DNA of 27,485 bases from JBEICQ01 sp046297395 (GTDB lineage Bacteria; Bacteroidota; Bacteroidia; UBA4408). The stretch lies in assembly GCA_046297395.1 (NCBI GenBank), contig JBKCNM010000094.1, positions 1-27,485 of the forward strand, written 5' to 3'. Position 1 is the stretch's first letter. Each line of letters starts with the position of its first letter. Under the pieces are notes generated by a model. The model was not told the DNA's origin, ran no database searches, and saw only the letters and a program-made list of their open reading frames with translations. Shown here piece by piece: positions 8,084 to 15,965 of this stretch. The translations under genes and the position numbers were made by a program.

Positions 8084-8545
8084 ATGATTGCATCAGTTCT
8101 CATCGTTATGGCCACCTTCTTTTTTATGGAATTCATGGCCTGGTTTACGCACAAATTTGTGATGCATGGTTTCCTGTGGTACCTGCATCGCGACCACCAT
8201 CAAGGACATGAAGGTTTTTTTGAAAAAAACGATGCTTTCTTTCTCATTTTTGCTGTGCCAAGTGCCTATTGTTTTATTACCGGTATCATGTTCAAGGATT
8301 TCAGGTTAATGATTGGTATTGGTATCGCATTATATGGCTTTGCTTATTTTCTGGTGCATGATGTGATCATCCACCAGCGCTTTCGCTGGCTCAGGAAATT
8401 AGACAACAGATATGTAAATGGCATACGAAGAGCACATAAAATTCATCACAAAAAAATACACAAGGAACATGGTGAAAATTTTGGCATGCTGATTGTTCCG
8501 CTCAGGTATTTCAGCCTTGAAAAAGAAGGCAAAAAATCAGCCTGA
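8084..8545 (+). CDS. crtZ: Beta-carotene 3-hydroxylase, CrtZ-like
   Basis: This 153-residue membrane di-iron enzyme of the fatty-acid hydroxylase superfamily has all the histidine clusters of CrtZ: HKFVMHG near residue 22, HRDHHQGH near 35, HDVIIHQR near 90, and RRAHKIHHKKIHKEHG near 117. The spacing and short length match bacterial CrtZ rather than sterol desaturases. CrtZ hydroxylates carbon 3 of beta-ionone rings (beta-carotene to zeaxanthin, or the single ring of a gamma-carotene derivative). Three or four membrane helices lie between the clusters. It follows the CruF-like gene by 16 bases. No crtE, crtB, crtI or cyclase gene is in the window, so the substrate pool must come from elsewhere on the chromosome. 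Confidence 0.88.
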   Translation: MIASVLIVMATFFFMEFMAWFTHKFVMHGFLWYLHRDHHQGHEGFFEKNDAFFLIFAVPSAYCFITGIMFKDFRLMIGIGIALYGFAYFLVHDVIIHQRFRWLRKLDNRYVNGIRRAHKIHHKKIHKEHGENFGMLIVPLRYFSLEKEGKKSA

Positions 8546-8577
8546 GTCATGTTCTCCAAATCCTTACATTTGTCAGT

Positions 8578-9144
8578 ATGGATTACAAAGGAAAATTGCA
8601 GGAATTGCTCAAAAACCCACTGAATGTTTTTCTATTAAAAGGTTTTTTGGTGATGGGCTTTTGGACGCTTCTCACTGAGTTCATTGCCAACCATCCTGTT
8701 TTTAAACCCATCTGGACCGGCCTCAATGGTTTTTTACTGAGCATCATCGTTAACAGCTCAGCATTTTTATTAAAAATCGTGGGTTACTCGGTTTCCCTTA
8801 ACGGTGCCATTATCCGTATTGCTGATTCTCCGGGCGTGCATGTTGGTCCCGCCTGCATCGGTATTGGCATGTTGTATGGATTCTTCGCTCTTATATTTGT
8901 TTACCCGGGTGACTCGAAAAAAAAACTATGGTTTACACCACTTGGATTAATTGGAATCATGTTTCTCAACATCCTCAGGGTATCGGTGCTCGCAGTAAAT
9001 AGTCTCTACAATCCTGCCAATGTTGATTTCAATCATAAATATATCTTCAATGTCTTGGTTTACATCTTTATATTTATCATGTGGATAATCTGGGTAGGCT
9101 ACATAGGCAAAGCTCCTGCAAACAGCGTAGAAAAGGAAAAGTAA
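8578..9144 (+). CDS. Exosortase/archaeosortase-family membrane protein
   Basis: This 188-residue protein has several membrane helices and the catalytic triad expected of exosortases: Cys93 in GPACIGIGMLYGF, Arg134 in LNILRVSVLA, and His153 in DFNHKYIFN. Exosortases are transpeptidase-like membrane enzymes that cut C-terminal sorting signals (PEP-CTERM or related) from exported proteins during surface or polysaccharide-linked sorting. The short size, without the extra domains of EpsH-type enzymes, resembles the small Bacteroidota members (XrtF/XrtX/XrtN-like); I cannot say which. No protein in this window carries a recognisable PEP-CTERM-type tail. It follows crtZ by 32 bases; TACATTTG at 8565-8572 matches the -7 consensus but lacks a -33 TTG at proper distance. 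Its 3' end overlaps the cyclase frame if that starts at 9081. Confidence 0.78.
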   Translation: MDYKGKLQELLKNPLNVFLLKGFLVMGFWTLLTEFIANHPVFKPIWTGLNGFLLSIIVNSSAFLLKIVGYSVSLNGAIIRIADSPGVHVGPACIGIGMLYGFFALIFVYPGDSKKKLWFTPLGLIGIMFLNILRVSVLAVNSLYNPANVDFNHKYIFNVLVYIFIFIMWIIWVGYIGKAPANSVEKEK

Positions 9145-12100
9145 ACTTCCTGTTCAGCTGCTTTACCTTATCTCTGTTATTATTTTCAATTTTTCAATCT
9201 TCTGCGCAAACGCAATATGTTCGTTTTCATTATCTGGGCACAGAAGAGGGATTAACCCAGGCCTATGTAACCGCGATTAGTCAGGATCCATCCGGATTCA
9301 TCTGGATTGGTACACAGGATGGACTGAATCGATATGACGGTTATCACATCAAAACTTTTAAGAATAATCCCAATGATACCTTATCGCTTCCTTCCAATTC
9401 AATTACCGGCTTACATGCAACAAACAATCAATATCTCTGGATTGCACATGAAAGAGGAATTTCTCAACTCGATTTAAAAACAAATAGATGCAGCAGGGCA
9501 ACATTTCCGGGTGCGGATAAAGCTGTTCAACAACTTTCGGGTAATGCCGATTGGTTATCCTTTCTCTCCTCATCCAAACACCTTGTACTGGTCGATTCAA
9601 AAAGTCCCATAAATCATTATGCAGAATATGAGTTCAGGGATTCCATTGTTCAGCAGGAATGGTGCGGCAATCGTTTAAAAATCCTGGATACAAGGGGCCA
9701 AATCTTTACAATCTTTCCCGAAAAAAAAGAATTGAAACAATCAGATGTGACCGGTGTTTTGCCAAAAGGAAAACCCAAAAGGAAATATCTGCTGGGAGAA
9801 ATGATGGTTTTTTTATACGAAAAACACCTGGAAATTCGTAAAAGCAATGGCAGCATACTCCGTACCATTCAATACGCTGCTTCCTCTGACAATACACAAT
9901 TTGAATATTCCATTTCTCCTGACACATCCATATGGCTTGCCAACAATTTTTCTATCAGTAAAATCGATTTAAAATCAGGTAAAGTAACGCTTCTCAAATC
10001 TGCACCGGGGAGTTTATTTTCACCTGATGTAAACCGAATTCACTGCATGTACAAAGACATGACAGGGAGCATCTGGTTTGGAACAGAAAATGGACTTGCT
10101 TTTGCCGATCCGAGGAATCTGGCTTTTCGATTTGTTCCTGTGAACGAACCGGAATCATCCGGAAATTCTTCAATCATTACCTGGGGCAGTGTCAGACATT
10201 TTGAAAATAATTTTCTCGGCACCTCTGAAGGATTATTCGTGTATGACAATCAATGGCAAGTAAAGCAGAAAATCATCCTTGCAGGAAATGGCAGACATAA
10301 TCCCTCCGTATTTTCTCTTGCAAAAAAAGGAAACTGTATTTACGCAGGAACCGATCATGGTATGTACATGATCAGGGAACAGAAAAATAACTTTGTAATT
10401 GCTGATTTTACACTCAAGAACAAAAGCCTCTATGAAGGCAACCGAATTTATCAAATCCAATTTTATGATTCAGCTATCTGGCTTGCCACCCATAAAGGAG
10501 TAATTAGGATTACGGAAAATAATCAGCAACATGTGCTTTACAGGACAAACCGACCAATCAGACAAATCCTGATGAGCAGTAAACAGAGAATATTTTTAGC
10601 CACAGACGGGAATGGATTGATGGAGTTGAATTGGAAAGAAAACGGGCAGCCGGCATTCCACTCGCACAGAATAGGTCTTACACAATCCATGCGGAAATCG
10701 ACCGAAGTGATGCTGACTTTGCATCAGTCTGGGGAAAAACTATATGCAGGCACTTTTGGTGGAGGATTGTTGGTATTTGATACGAAACAAAACAGGTTCA
10801 CACAATTTTACACTGAAGAGGACGGTCTTGCAAATAATTCTGTGAACGCCATTCTTTCTTCTGGAAAAGATAGTCTTTGGCTGAGCACAAACAATGGTTT
10901 AAATGTTTTTATCCCTTCTGCAAAGAAGTTTAAAAACTATGAAAAACAGGATGGACTCTTGTGCTCCGAATTTAATGCCGGAGCGGGAACCGTTCTCCCT
11001 GGAGGCGAGTTATTCTTTGGAGCTGTTGGCGGACTGGTTGTATTTCACCCCTCGCATCTGAGAAAAAACGAAATACCTCCGCTCATTAATATCACCGGAG
11101 TAAAATTGTTAAATAAGTATGTAGGGCTTTCTAATCAAAAAAAGGTTTTTGATGTATTCCCTTACACCGATACCTTGAATTTTAATTTCAGAGAACGCTA
11201 TTTCACGGTTGATTTGTCTGCGTCACATTATTCCAATCCGGGTAAAAATAAATTCCGTTACAGGTTGCTTGACAGAGATGAGGAGTGGATAGATCTTGAA
11301 CAGGAAAACAAAATCAGTTTTAACAACCTGGAACCGGGCGACTATTTGCTGGAAGCCGAAGCCTATAATCCGGATGGAATAGTCAGCAAAAACAGGGCAA
11401 GACTTTTTATTCATATACAGGCTCCTTTTTGGAAAACCATCTGGGCAAAAATCCTCTCCGGATTAATCATCATTGCCCTTACAATTGGATATAACCGCAG
11501 AAGGGTATTGGCGGTAATCAAACAAAAAAGAATTCTGGAACAGCTGGTAGAGGAACGAACAGAAAAAATTCTGCATCAGACAGAAGAGATAAATCGCCAG
11601 AAGGATGAATTGGAAATAGAAAAGAACAAATCAGACAAGCTGCTTTTAAATATGCTGCCTTCGGATACTGCCGAGGAACTTAAAACCAAAGGAAAGGCTT
11701 CAGCCAGAAGCTACAGGCAAGCATCCGTGATGTTTACGGATTTTGTCGCATTCACATCAATGTCTCAATACATGAGACCAAGAGATCTTGTTTTTGAATT
11801 GGATGAATGTTTCCGTAGTATGGATGAAATTGTTGAACAATATGGATTGGAAAAAATCAAAACTATTGGTGATTCATACATGTGCGTAGGAGGTGTTCCT
11901 GTACGAAATATCAGTAATCCCTTTGATAGCGTCCTGGCTGCGCTAGCCATCATGGACTACATCAGAAAAAGAAATTATAAGCGGATACAAGAGGGCAAAA
12001 TGCCGTGGAAGCTGCGTGTGGGAATACATACCGGCGAACTGGTTGCAGGCGTGATTGGTTCCCGAAGACTTGCCTATGATGTTTGGGGTGCCACCGTGAA

Positions 12101-12929
12101 TGTTGCCAAAAGAATGGAAGCCGCAGCCGAACCCGGAACCATAAACATCTCTCATGCCACCTATCAGTTGGTTTCAGATTTTTTTGATTGTATTCCAAGA
12201 GGTAGAATTGAAGCCAAAAACATTGGCCCAACAACCATGTATTTTGTGGATGGGCTCAAAGAAGAATTCCGTCTTGATAACAGTCTTTTTGTGCCTAACG
12301 AATTGTATACAGAGCGATTAAATCATCTTTTATATTCAAGGTTTAATTATAAAAAAATGGAGCAGCATATGATTAAGCTGCTGAGTGAAAACCTGCCTCC
12401 TGAATATCTTTATCATTCATTAAAACACACATTGGATGTACGGGATATGGCCGAGAAAATCGGAAAATCAGAGGGACTCGGGAAGGAAGAAATTTTCTTG
12501 CTGAAAACAGCAGCCTTGTACCATGATGCAGGCTTTTTAATCAGGTATGATAACAATGAAGAGGCTGGCGCGGAATTGGCAGAGAAACATCTGCCATCGT
12601 TTGGTTATTCAGCTTATCAGATAGGGATTGTTAAACGACTGATTCTTGCAACAAAAATGAATGTGATTGTTCAGGATTTACTGGAAATGATTATTTGTGA
12701 TGCAGATCTTGATTACTTGGGCAGGGATGACTTCCCTCTTATTTCTGACTTCCTGAGGCAAGAACTCCTTCATGTGGGTAAGATCAAAACAAATAAGGAA
12801 TGGGATGAACTACAGATAAAATTTCTCAATGCTCACAGGTTTTATACTTCAAGCAGCAAGAAAATGAGGGATTCAAAAAAACAAAGCAACCTGAACTTGG
12901 TGAAGAAAAGATTTGAAAATTATAGTTGA
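9081..12929 (+). CDS. Periplasmic propeller sensor with adenylyl cyclase and HD domains
   Basis: This 1282-residue protein has a signal segment (core FLFSCFTLSLLLF, cleavage near SSAQ, residue 43), then Reg_prop beta-propeller repeats such as DPSGFIWIGTQDGLNRYDG up to about 660. A Y_Y_Y domain (about 690-775), one membrane helix (about 787-807) and a coiled coil (about 810-860) follow. Next is a class III cyclase domain (about 880-1065). Metal-binding Asp887 and Asp931, adenine-selecting Lys927 and Asp1000, and Asn1007 and Arg1011 are all present, so ATP to cAMP is predicted. A C-terminal HD domain (about 1105-1250) has His1112 and His1116, His1148-Asp1149 and the D-A-D-L-D run 1207-1211. This layout suggests an external ligand controlling cyclic-nucleotide output. 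The start is unsure: no ATG lies near the signal segment, so I use GTG 9081, which overlaps the exosortase gene by 64 bases. Confidence 0.85.
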   Translation: MDNLGRLHRQSSCKQRRKGKVNFLFSCFTLSLLLFSIFQSSAQTQYVRFHYLGTEEGLTQAYVTAISQDPSGFIWIGTQDGLNRYDGYHIKTFKNNPNDTLSLPSNSITGLHATNNQYLWIAHERGISQLDLKTNRCSRATFPGADKAVQQLSGNADWLSFLSSSKHLVLVDSKSPINHYAEYEFRDSIVQQEWCGNRLKILDTRGQIFTIFPEKKELKQSDVTGVLPKGKPKRKYLLGEMMVFLYEKHLEIRKSNGSILRTIQYAASSDNTQFEYSISPDTSIWLANNFSISKIDLKSGKVTLLKSAPGSLFSPDVNRIHCMYKDMTGSIWFGTENGLAFADPRNLAFRFVPVNEPESSGNSSIITWGSVRHFENNFLGTSEGLFVYDNQWQVKQKIILAGNGRHNPSVFSLAKKGNCIYAGTDHGMYMIREQKNNFVIADFTLKNKSLYEGNRIYQIQFYDSAIWLATHKGVIRITENNQQHVLYRTNRPIRQILMSSKQRIFLATDGNGLMELNWKENGQPAFHSHRIGLTQSMRKSTEVMLTLHQSGEKLYAGTFGGGLLVFDTKQNRFTQFYTEEDGLANNSVNAILSSGKDSLWLSTNNGLNVFIPSAKKFKNYEKQDGLLCSEFNAGAGTVLPGGELFFGAVGGLVVFHPSHLRKNEIPPLINITGVKLLNKYVGLSNQKKVFDVFPYTDTLNFNFRERYFTVDLSASHYSNPGKNKFRYRLLDRDEEWIDLEQENKISFNNLEPGDYLLEAEAYNPDGIVSKNRARLFIHIQAPFWKTIWAKILSGLIIIALTIGYNRRRVLAVIKQKRILEQLVEERTEKILHQTEEINRQKDELEIEKNKSDKLLLNMLPSDTAEELKTKGKASARSYRQASVMFTDFVAFTSMSQYMRPRDLVFELDECFRSMDEIVEQYGLEKIKTIGDSYMCVGGVPVRNISNPFDSVLAALAIMDYIRKRNYKRIQEGKMPWKLRVGIHTGELVAGVIGSRRLAYDVWGATVNVAKRMEAAAEPGTINISHATYQLVSDFFDCIPRGRIEAKNIGPTTMYFVDGLKEEFRLDNSLFVPNELYTERLNHLLYSRFNYKKMEQHMIKLLSENLPPEYLYHSLKHTLDVRDMAEKIGKSEGLGKEEIFLLKTAALYHDAGFLIRYDNNEEAGAELAEKHLPSFGYSAYQIGIVKRLILATKMNVIVQDLLEMIICDADLDYLGRDDFPLISDFLRQELLHVGKIKTNKEWDELQIKFLNAHRFYTSSSKKMRDSKKQSNLNLVKKRFENYS

Positions 12930-13282
12930 AGAATCTCTTCAATTTTCTTTTCTAACTCGTCATAGCCTACAGGTTTGATAATATAATCAGACTTTGGTAC
13001 TGATTCCATTTTATCCTTATGAACCTGATCTGAGTTTCCTGTTAAGAAAACAATAGGAACTTCAGAAAATTTGCGGATGGCATTGGCAGCGTCTATTCCT
13101 GTGCGAGAGCCTGAAAGATTGATGTCCATCAGTATCAACTCGGGATCGAGTGTCTCTGCTTGCAGAATAGCTTCCTCACAAGTGGATGCTATCCCAATAC
13201 AGTCATGACCCATTTTTTCAAGGTATCTTTTTACTACGAAAGAGAGGATAAAATCATCTTCAACAAGTGCAATTCTTTTCAT
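12920..13282 (-). CDS. Stand-alone receiver-domain response regulator
   Basis: This 120-residue protein is a receiver domain and nothing else. It shows the acidic pocket in VEDD (residues 7-10), phospho-acceptor Asp53 in LILMDINLSG, the switch Thr in VFLTGNS, and the conserved Lys in YIIKPVG. The MDINLSGSRTGIDAA context is typical of receivers paired with HisKA_2-type kinases. With no output domain it must act by binding a partner or passing the phosphoryl group on. Its start overlaps the upstream kinase stop (ATG at 13282, kinase TGA at 13279-13281), so the two are a cognate pair. Its last 10 bases overlap the end of the convergent cyclase gene. Confidence 0.88.
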   Translation of the reverse strand: MKRIALVEDDFILSFVVKRYLEKMGHDCIGIASTCEEAILQAETLDPELILMDINLSGSRTGIDAANAIRKFSEVPIVFLTGNSDQVHKDKMESVPKSDYIIKPVGYDELEKKIEEILQL

Positions 13283-15909
13283 TTAGTATCTACTGATATG
13301 GTGAATACTGAGCCCTTATGGTTGCTATAATCAAGTTTTCCATGCAACTGACGAACCAGTGTCTGAACCAACTCAACTCCTATAGAGCCTTTTTTGGTGT
13401 TGTTGTTAAAATTAAAGCCGGGCCCATTGTCTGAATACACAAAAACTTCCTGACCAGGAGAATGCTTCCATGAAACAAAAATCATAGGATCTGCATGATC
13501 CTTGAAGGCATATTTCATGGAATTGGTAAGCAATTCATTTAATATCAAACCGTAGGTAAGCGCTGAATTCATGCTTATTTCATCATCATCAATATCGAGC
13601 TTAAACCTGACATGTTGAGTTTTAGAAAATTCATAAGAGCTAATGATACTGGAGGCAAGATCGGAAAAGTACTGTGACATATTAATCGCACCGAAATTTT
13701 CGGATTGATAGAGCTTTTCGTGAATGAGCGAGATGGACTTAATACGCATCTGGCTTTCAAAAAAGACCGATTTCAGTTTCTCATCCATGACACTTTCTGA
13801 ATGCAAGAATAACAATCCGGAAACCACAGCCAGGTTATTTTTAACTCGATGGTGAATTTCACTCAAGAGGACTTCTTTTTCCTTGAGTGAATTGCGCACA
13901 GATTCCTCTGCATTGTAGCGCTCAGTTACATCCATGATCATAGAGGTATAACCCACCAACTGACCATCACTGTTTACAAGCGGAGTATTATACCACTCAC
14001 ATTTAATCAAGTGTCCATCCTTATGTATATTATCAAACGAACACTTTCCGCCGCCTGTTCTTTTAATGCTTTCAATCAAATCATCTTTTTCTTTTGCCTC
14101 AAGCGATGAGGGCATCATCAGAGAAATATGTTTTCCAAGGATCTCATCCGCTTTGTATCCGAATATTCTCTCAGCTGCCACATTCCACTCAGATACATCA
14201 AGAGTGGCATTCCACTCAATATAAGCCAGGGGTGTTTGACGGATGTGCAGATTATGCCGTTGCTGCTGAAGCTTAAGACTGTTTTCAAAACTTTTGATGT
14301 GTGAAATATCTGAAACCCTTTTCATTTCATAGGGCACCCCGTTCACAATTATTTTTTTGAGGGTTACCATCCCATGAAAGGTTTCTCCGGTCATGGTTTT
14401 AAACAGGGCTTCTCTGTTATAAACTTCACCGTTACTGAGCATTTGTTGCAACTTCAAATCTTCTTCATTAGACATCTTTTCCAACCTCAGAATATCTGCT
14501 TTTTGACCGACAATCTGCTCGGCAGAAGAAATATGAAATAACTCGAAAGTTTTTTTATTGCAGTTAATTACCTTCCTACCACTGATTGAATTGAGAAGAA
14601 TTGCATCAGGACTTTCATCAAAAATATTCTGCAACATGGCAGAATTATACATCAGCTTATCTTCTGTAATTTTTCGCTCTGTAATGTCCCGTGAATTAAT
14701 CACCAGCGATTGAACGAGGGGCTCATGAAGCAGGCTGTGACAAATATTTTCTACAATCAGGTATTGACCGAAACGGTGTCTGAACCGACACACAACTGTG
14801 GTGATGGTACCAGGCCTGCGTATGGTTTTACGAATGGATTTGATCATGCTGTATCGATCATCCGGATGGATAAAATCGATGGTGGATCTTCCAATCACTT
14901 CAAATTCCTTGTATCCCAGTGTGCGGTAAAAAGCCGGACTAACAAAGGTAAAAACACCTTTGTCGTTGACCATTGAAATTACATCAGTGATATTTTTGAT
15001 GAGAGATTTAAATCTGGCTTCGTTTCTGCTGAGCAATTCCTTTGCCCTGCGATGTTCAGTAATATCGATTGCAGAAAAGGCTAATGCCCCAAAAGAGGAA
15101 TCGGTAAGCAGGTTCCTGATGCTCACTTCAAAATAATATGAAATTCCTGCTTCCTGCTCTACCTCTATTTCAAAGGGAATTACTCCGGATGCTAGAGAAA
15201 TGCTCTCCCGAAGTCGTGCAGAAATGCTGTCCTTGTTCCTCAAACCAAAACAGTTCCAAACGGGTTGACCTGCTGCACAATGTTTCTCATAAATACCTAA
15301 AAGACTTTTATTGCCATGATGCATTACAATGATTCCGTTTTCATTAATCATGAAAACCAACTCCTTATCACTGGTATACATCTTACGCAACCTGGTCTCA
15401 TGTAAAAGCTGGCGATTAAAATGCTGTTTTAGCTGAGTTATTTTTTTAAGGTGCAGAACAAAAATATCATCTTCAATTTGCGGACTTTGAATATGCTGAA
15501 TAACCGCTTTGTAATAATCGCCATTACATGCAAATTCAATATTTTCATGTACCTCATTTGAAAAATCAGCGTTCAGCATTTGAAATATTTTTACTGCAAC
15601 CTCAACAGGTAAAATCTCCTCAATCGTCTGGTTTTTTCTAAGATTAACAAGAAGTAAAGACGAGGATTCATTCCACTCAATCAAATGTGCATTTCTTCCA
15701 ATCAAAAGAACAGGATCTTCAATCCTGTTTATGACTTGCATTTGCTTTTCAAGAGCTATTGCTGCATCTTCCTTTTCTTTCCCCAATGCGTCCAGCTTAC
15801 TTTCTAATTCTTGCACCCTCTCCTCCAACAGTTTATTGGCTTTGGCCAGACTGTCTGCAGATTCGGCGAAATTAGCCTTCTTCTCGTTGCCTAAAATATC
15901 TTTGTTCAA
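13279..15909 (-). CDS. Multi-PAS HisKA_2 sensor histidine kinase
   Basis: This 876-residue soluble kinase has no membrane helix. A coiled coil (about 18-62) leads into about five PAS-like modules. The clearest end in AIDITEHRR, SRDITERK and MDVTERYN and span about 300-425, 430-545 and 555-675. The kinase core is HisKA_2 type: EIHHRVKNNL places the phospho-acceptor at His687 (His686 beside it). The ATP-binding domain has LNELLTNSMKYAF, YSDNGPGF and GSIGVELVQTLVRQL. Such kinases often respond to light, redox or small ligands bound in PAS domains, but no cofactor-binding motif such as a LOV cysteine is evident. The start is TTG at 15909, the only early start codon in frame; an in-frame stop lies 36-50 bases upstream. 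It is coupled to the downstream receiver gene. Confidence 0.87.
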   Translation of the reverse strand: MNKDILGNEKKANFAESADSLAKANKLLEERVQELESKLDALGKEKEDAAIALEKQMQVINRIEDPVLLIGRNAHLIEWNESSSLLLVNLRKNQTIEEILPVEVAVKIFQMLNADFSNEVHENIEFACNGDYYKAVIQHIQSPQIEDDIFVLHLKKITQLKQHFNRQLLHETRLRKMYTSDKELVFMINENGIIVMHHGNKSLLGIYEKHCAAGQPVWNCFGLRNKDSISARLRESISLASGVIPFEIEVEQEAGISYYFEVSIRNLLTDSSFGALAFSAIDITEHRRAKELLSRNEARFKSLIKNITDVISMVNDKGVFTFVSPAFYRTLGYKEFEVIGRSTIDFIHPDDRYSMIKSIRKTIRRPGTITTVVCRFRHRFGQYLIVENICHSLLHEPLVQSLVINSRDITERKITEDKLMYNSAMLQNIFDESPDAILLNSISGRKVINCNKKTFELFHISSAEQIVGQKADILRLEKMSNEEDLKLQQMLSNGEVYNREALFKTMTGETFHGMVTLKKIIVNGVPYEMKRVSDISHIKSFENSLKLQQQRHNLHIRQTPLAYIEWNATLDVSEWNVAAERIFGYKADEILGKHISLMMPSSLEAKEKDDLIESIKRTGGGKCSFDNIHKDGHLIKCEWYNTPLVNSDGQLVGYTSMIMDVTERYNAEESVRNSLKEKEVLLSEIHHRVKNNLAVVSGLLFLHSESVMDEKLKSVFFESQMRIKSISLIHEKLYQSENFGAINMSQYFSDLASSIISSYEFSKTQHVRFKLDIDDDEISMNSALTYGLILNELLTNSMKYAFKDHADPMIFVSWKHSPGQEVFVYSDNGPGFNFNNNTKKGSIGVELVQTLVRQLHGKLDYSNHKGSVFTISVDTK

Positions 15910-15965
15910 GAGGACCTGATTGCTTACCCCTAAAAATAAATAAAGTTTTTAACATGGAAACATTT

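Noticed and set aside
8565..8572. TACATTTG before the exosortase gene as a promoter
   Set aside because: It matches the -7 pattern but no TTG lies at a suitable distance upstream, and it is only five bases from the ATG.
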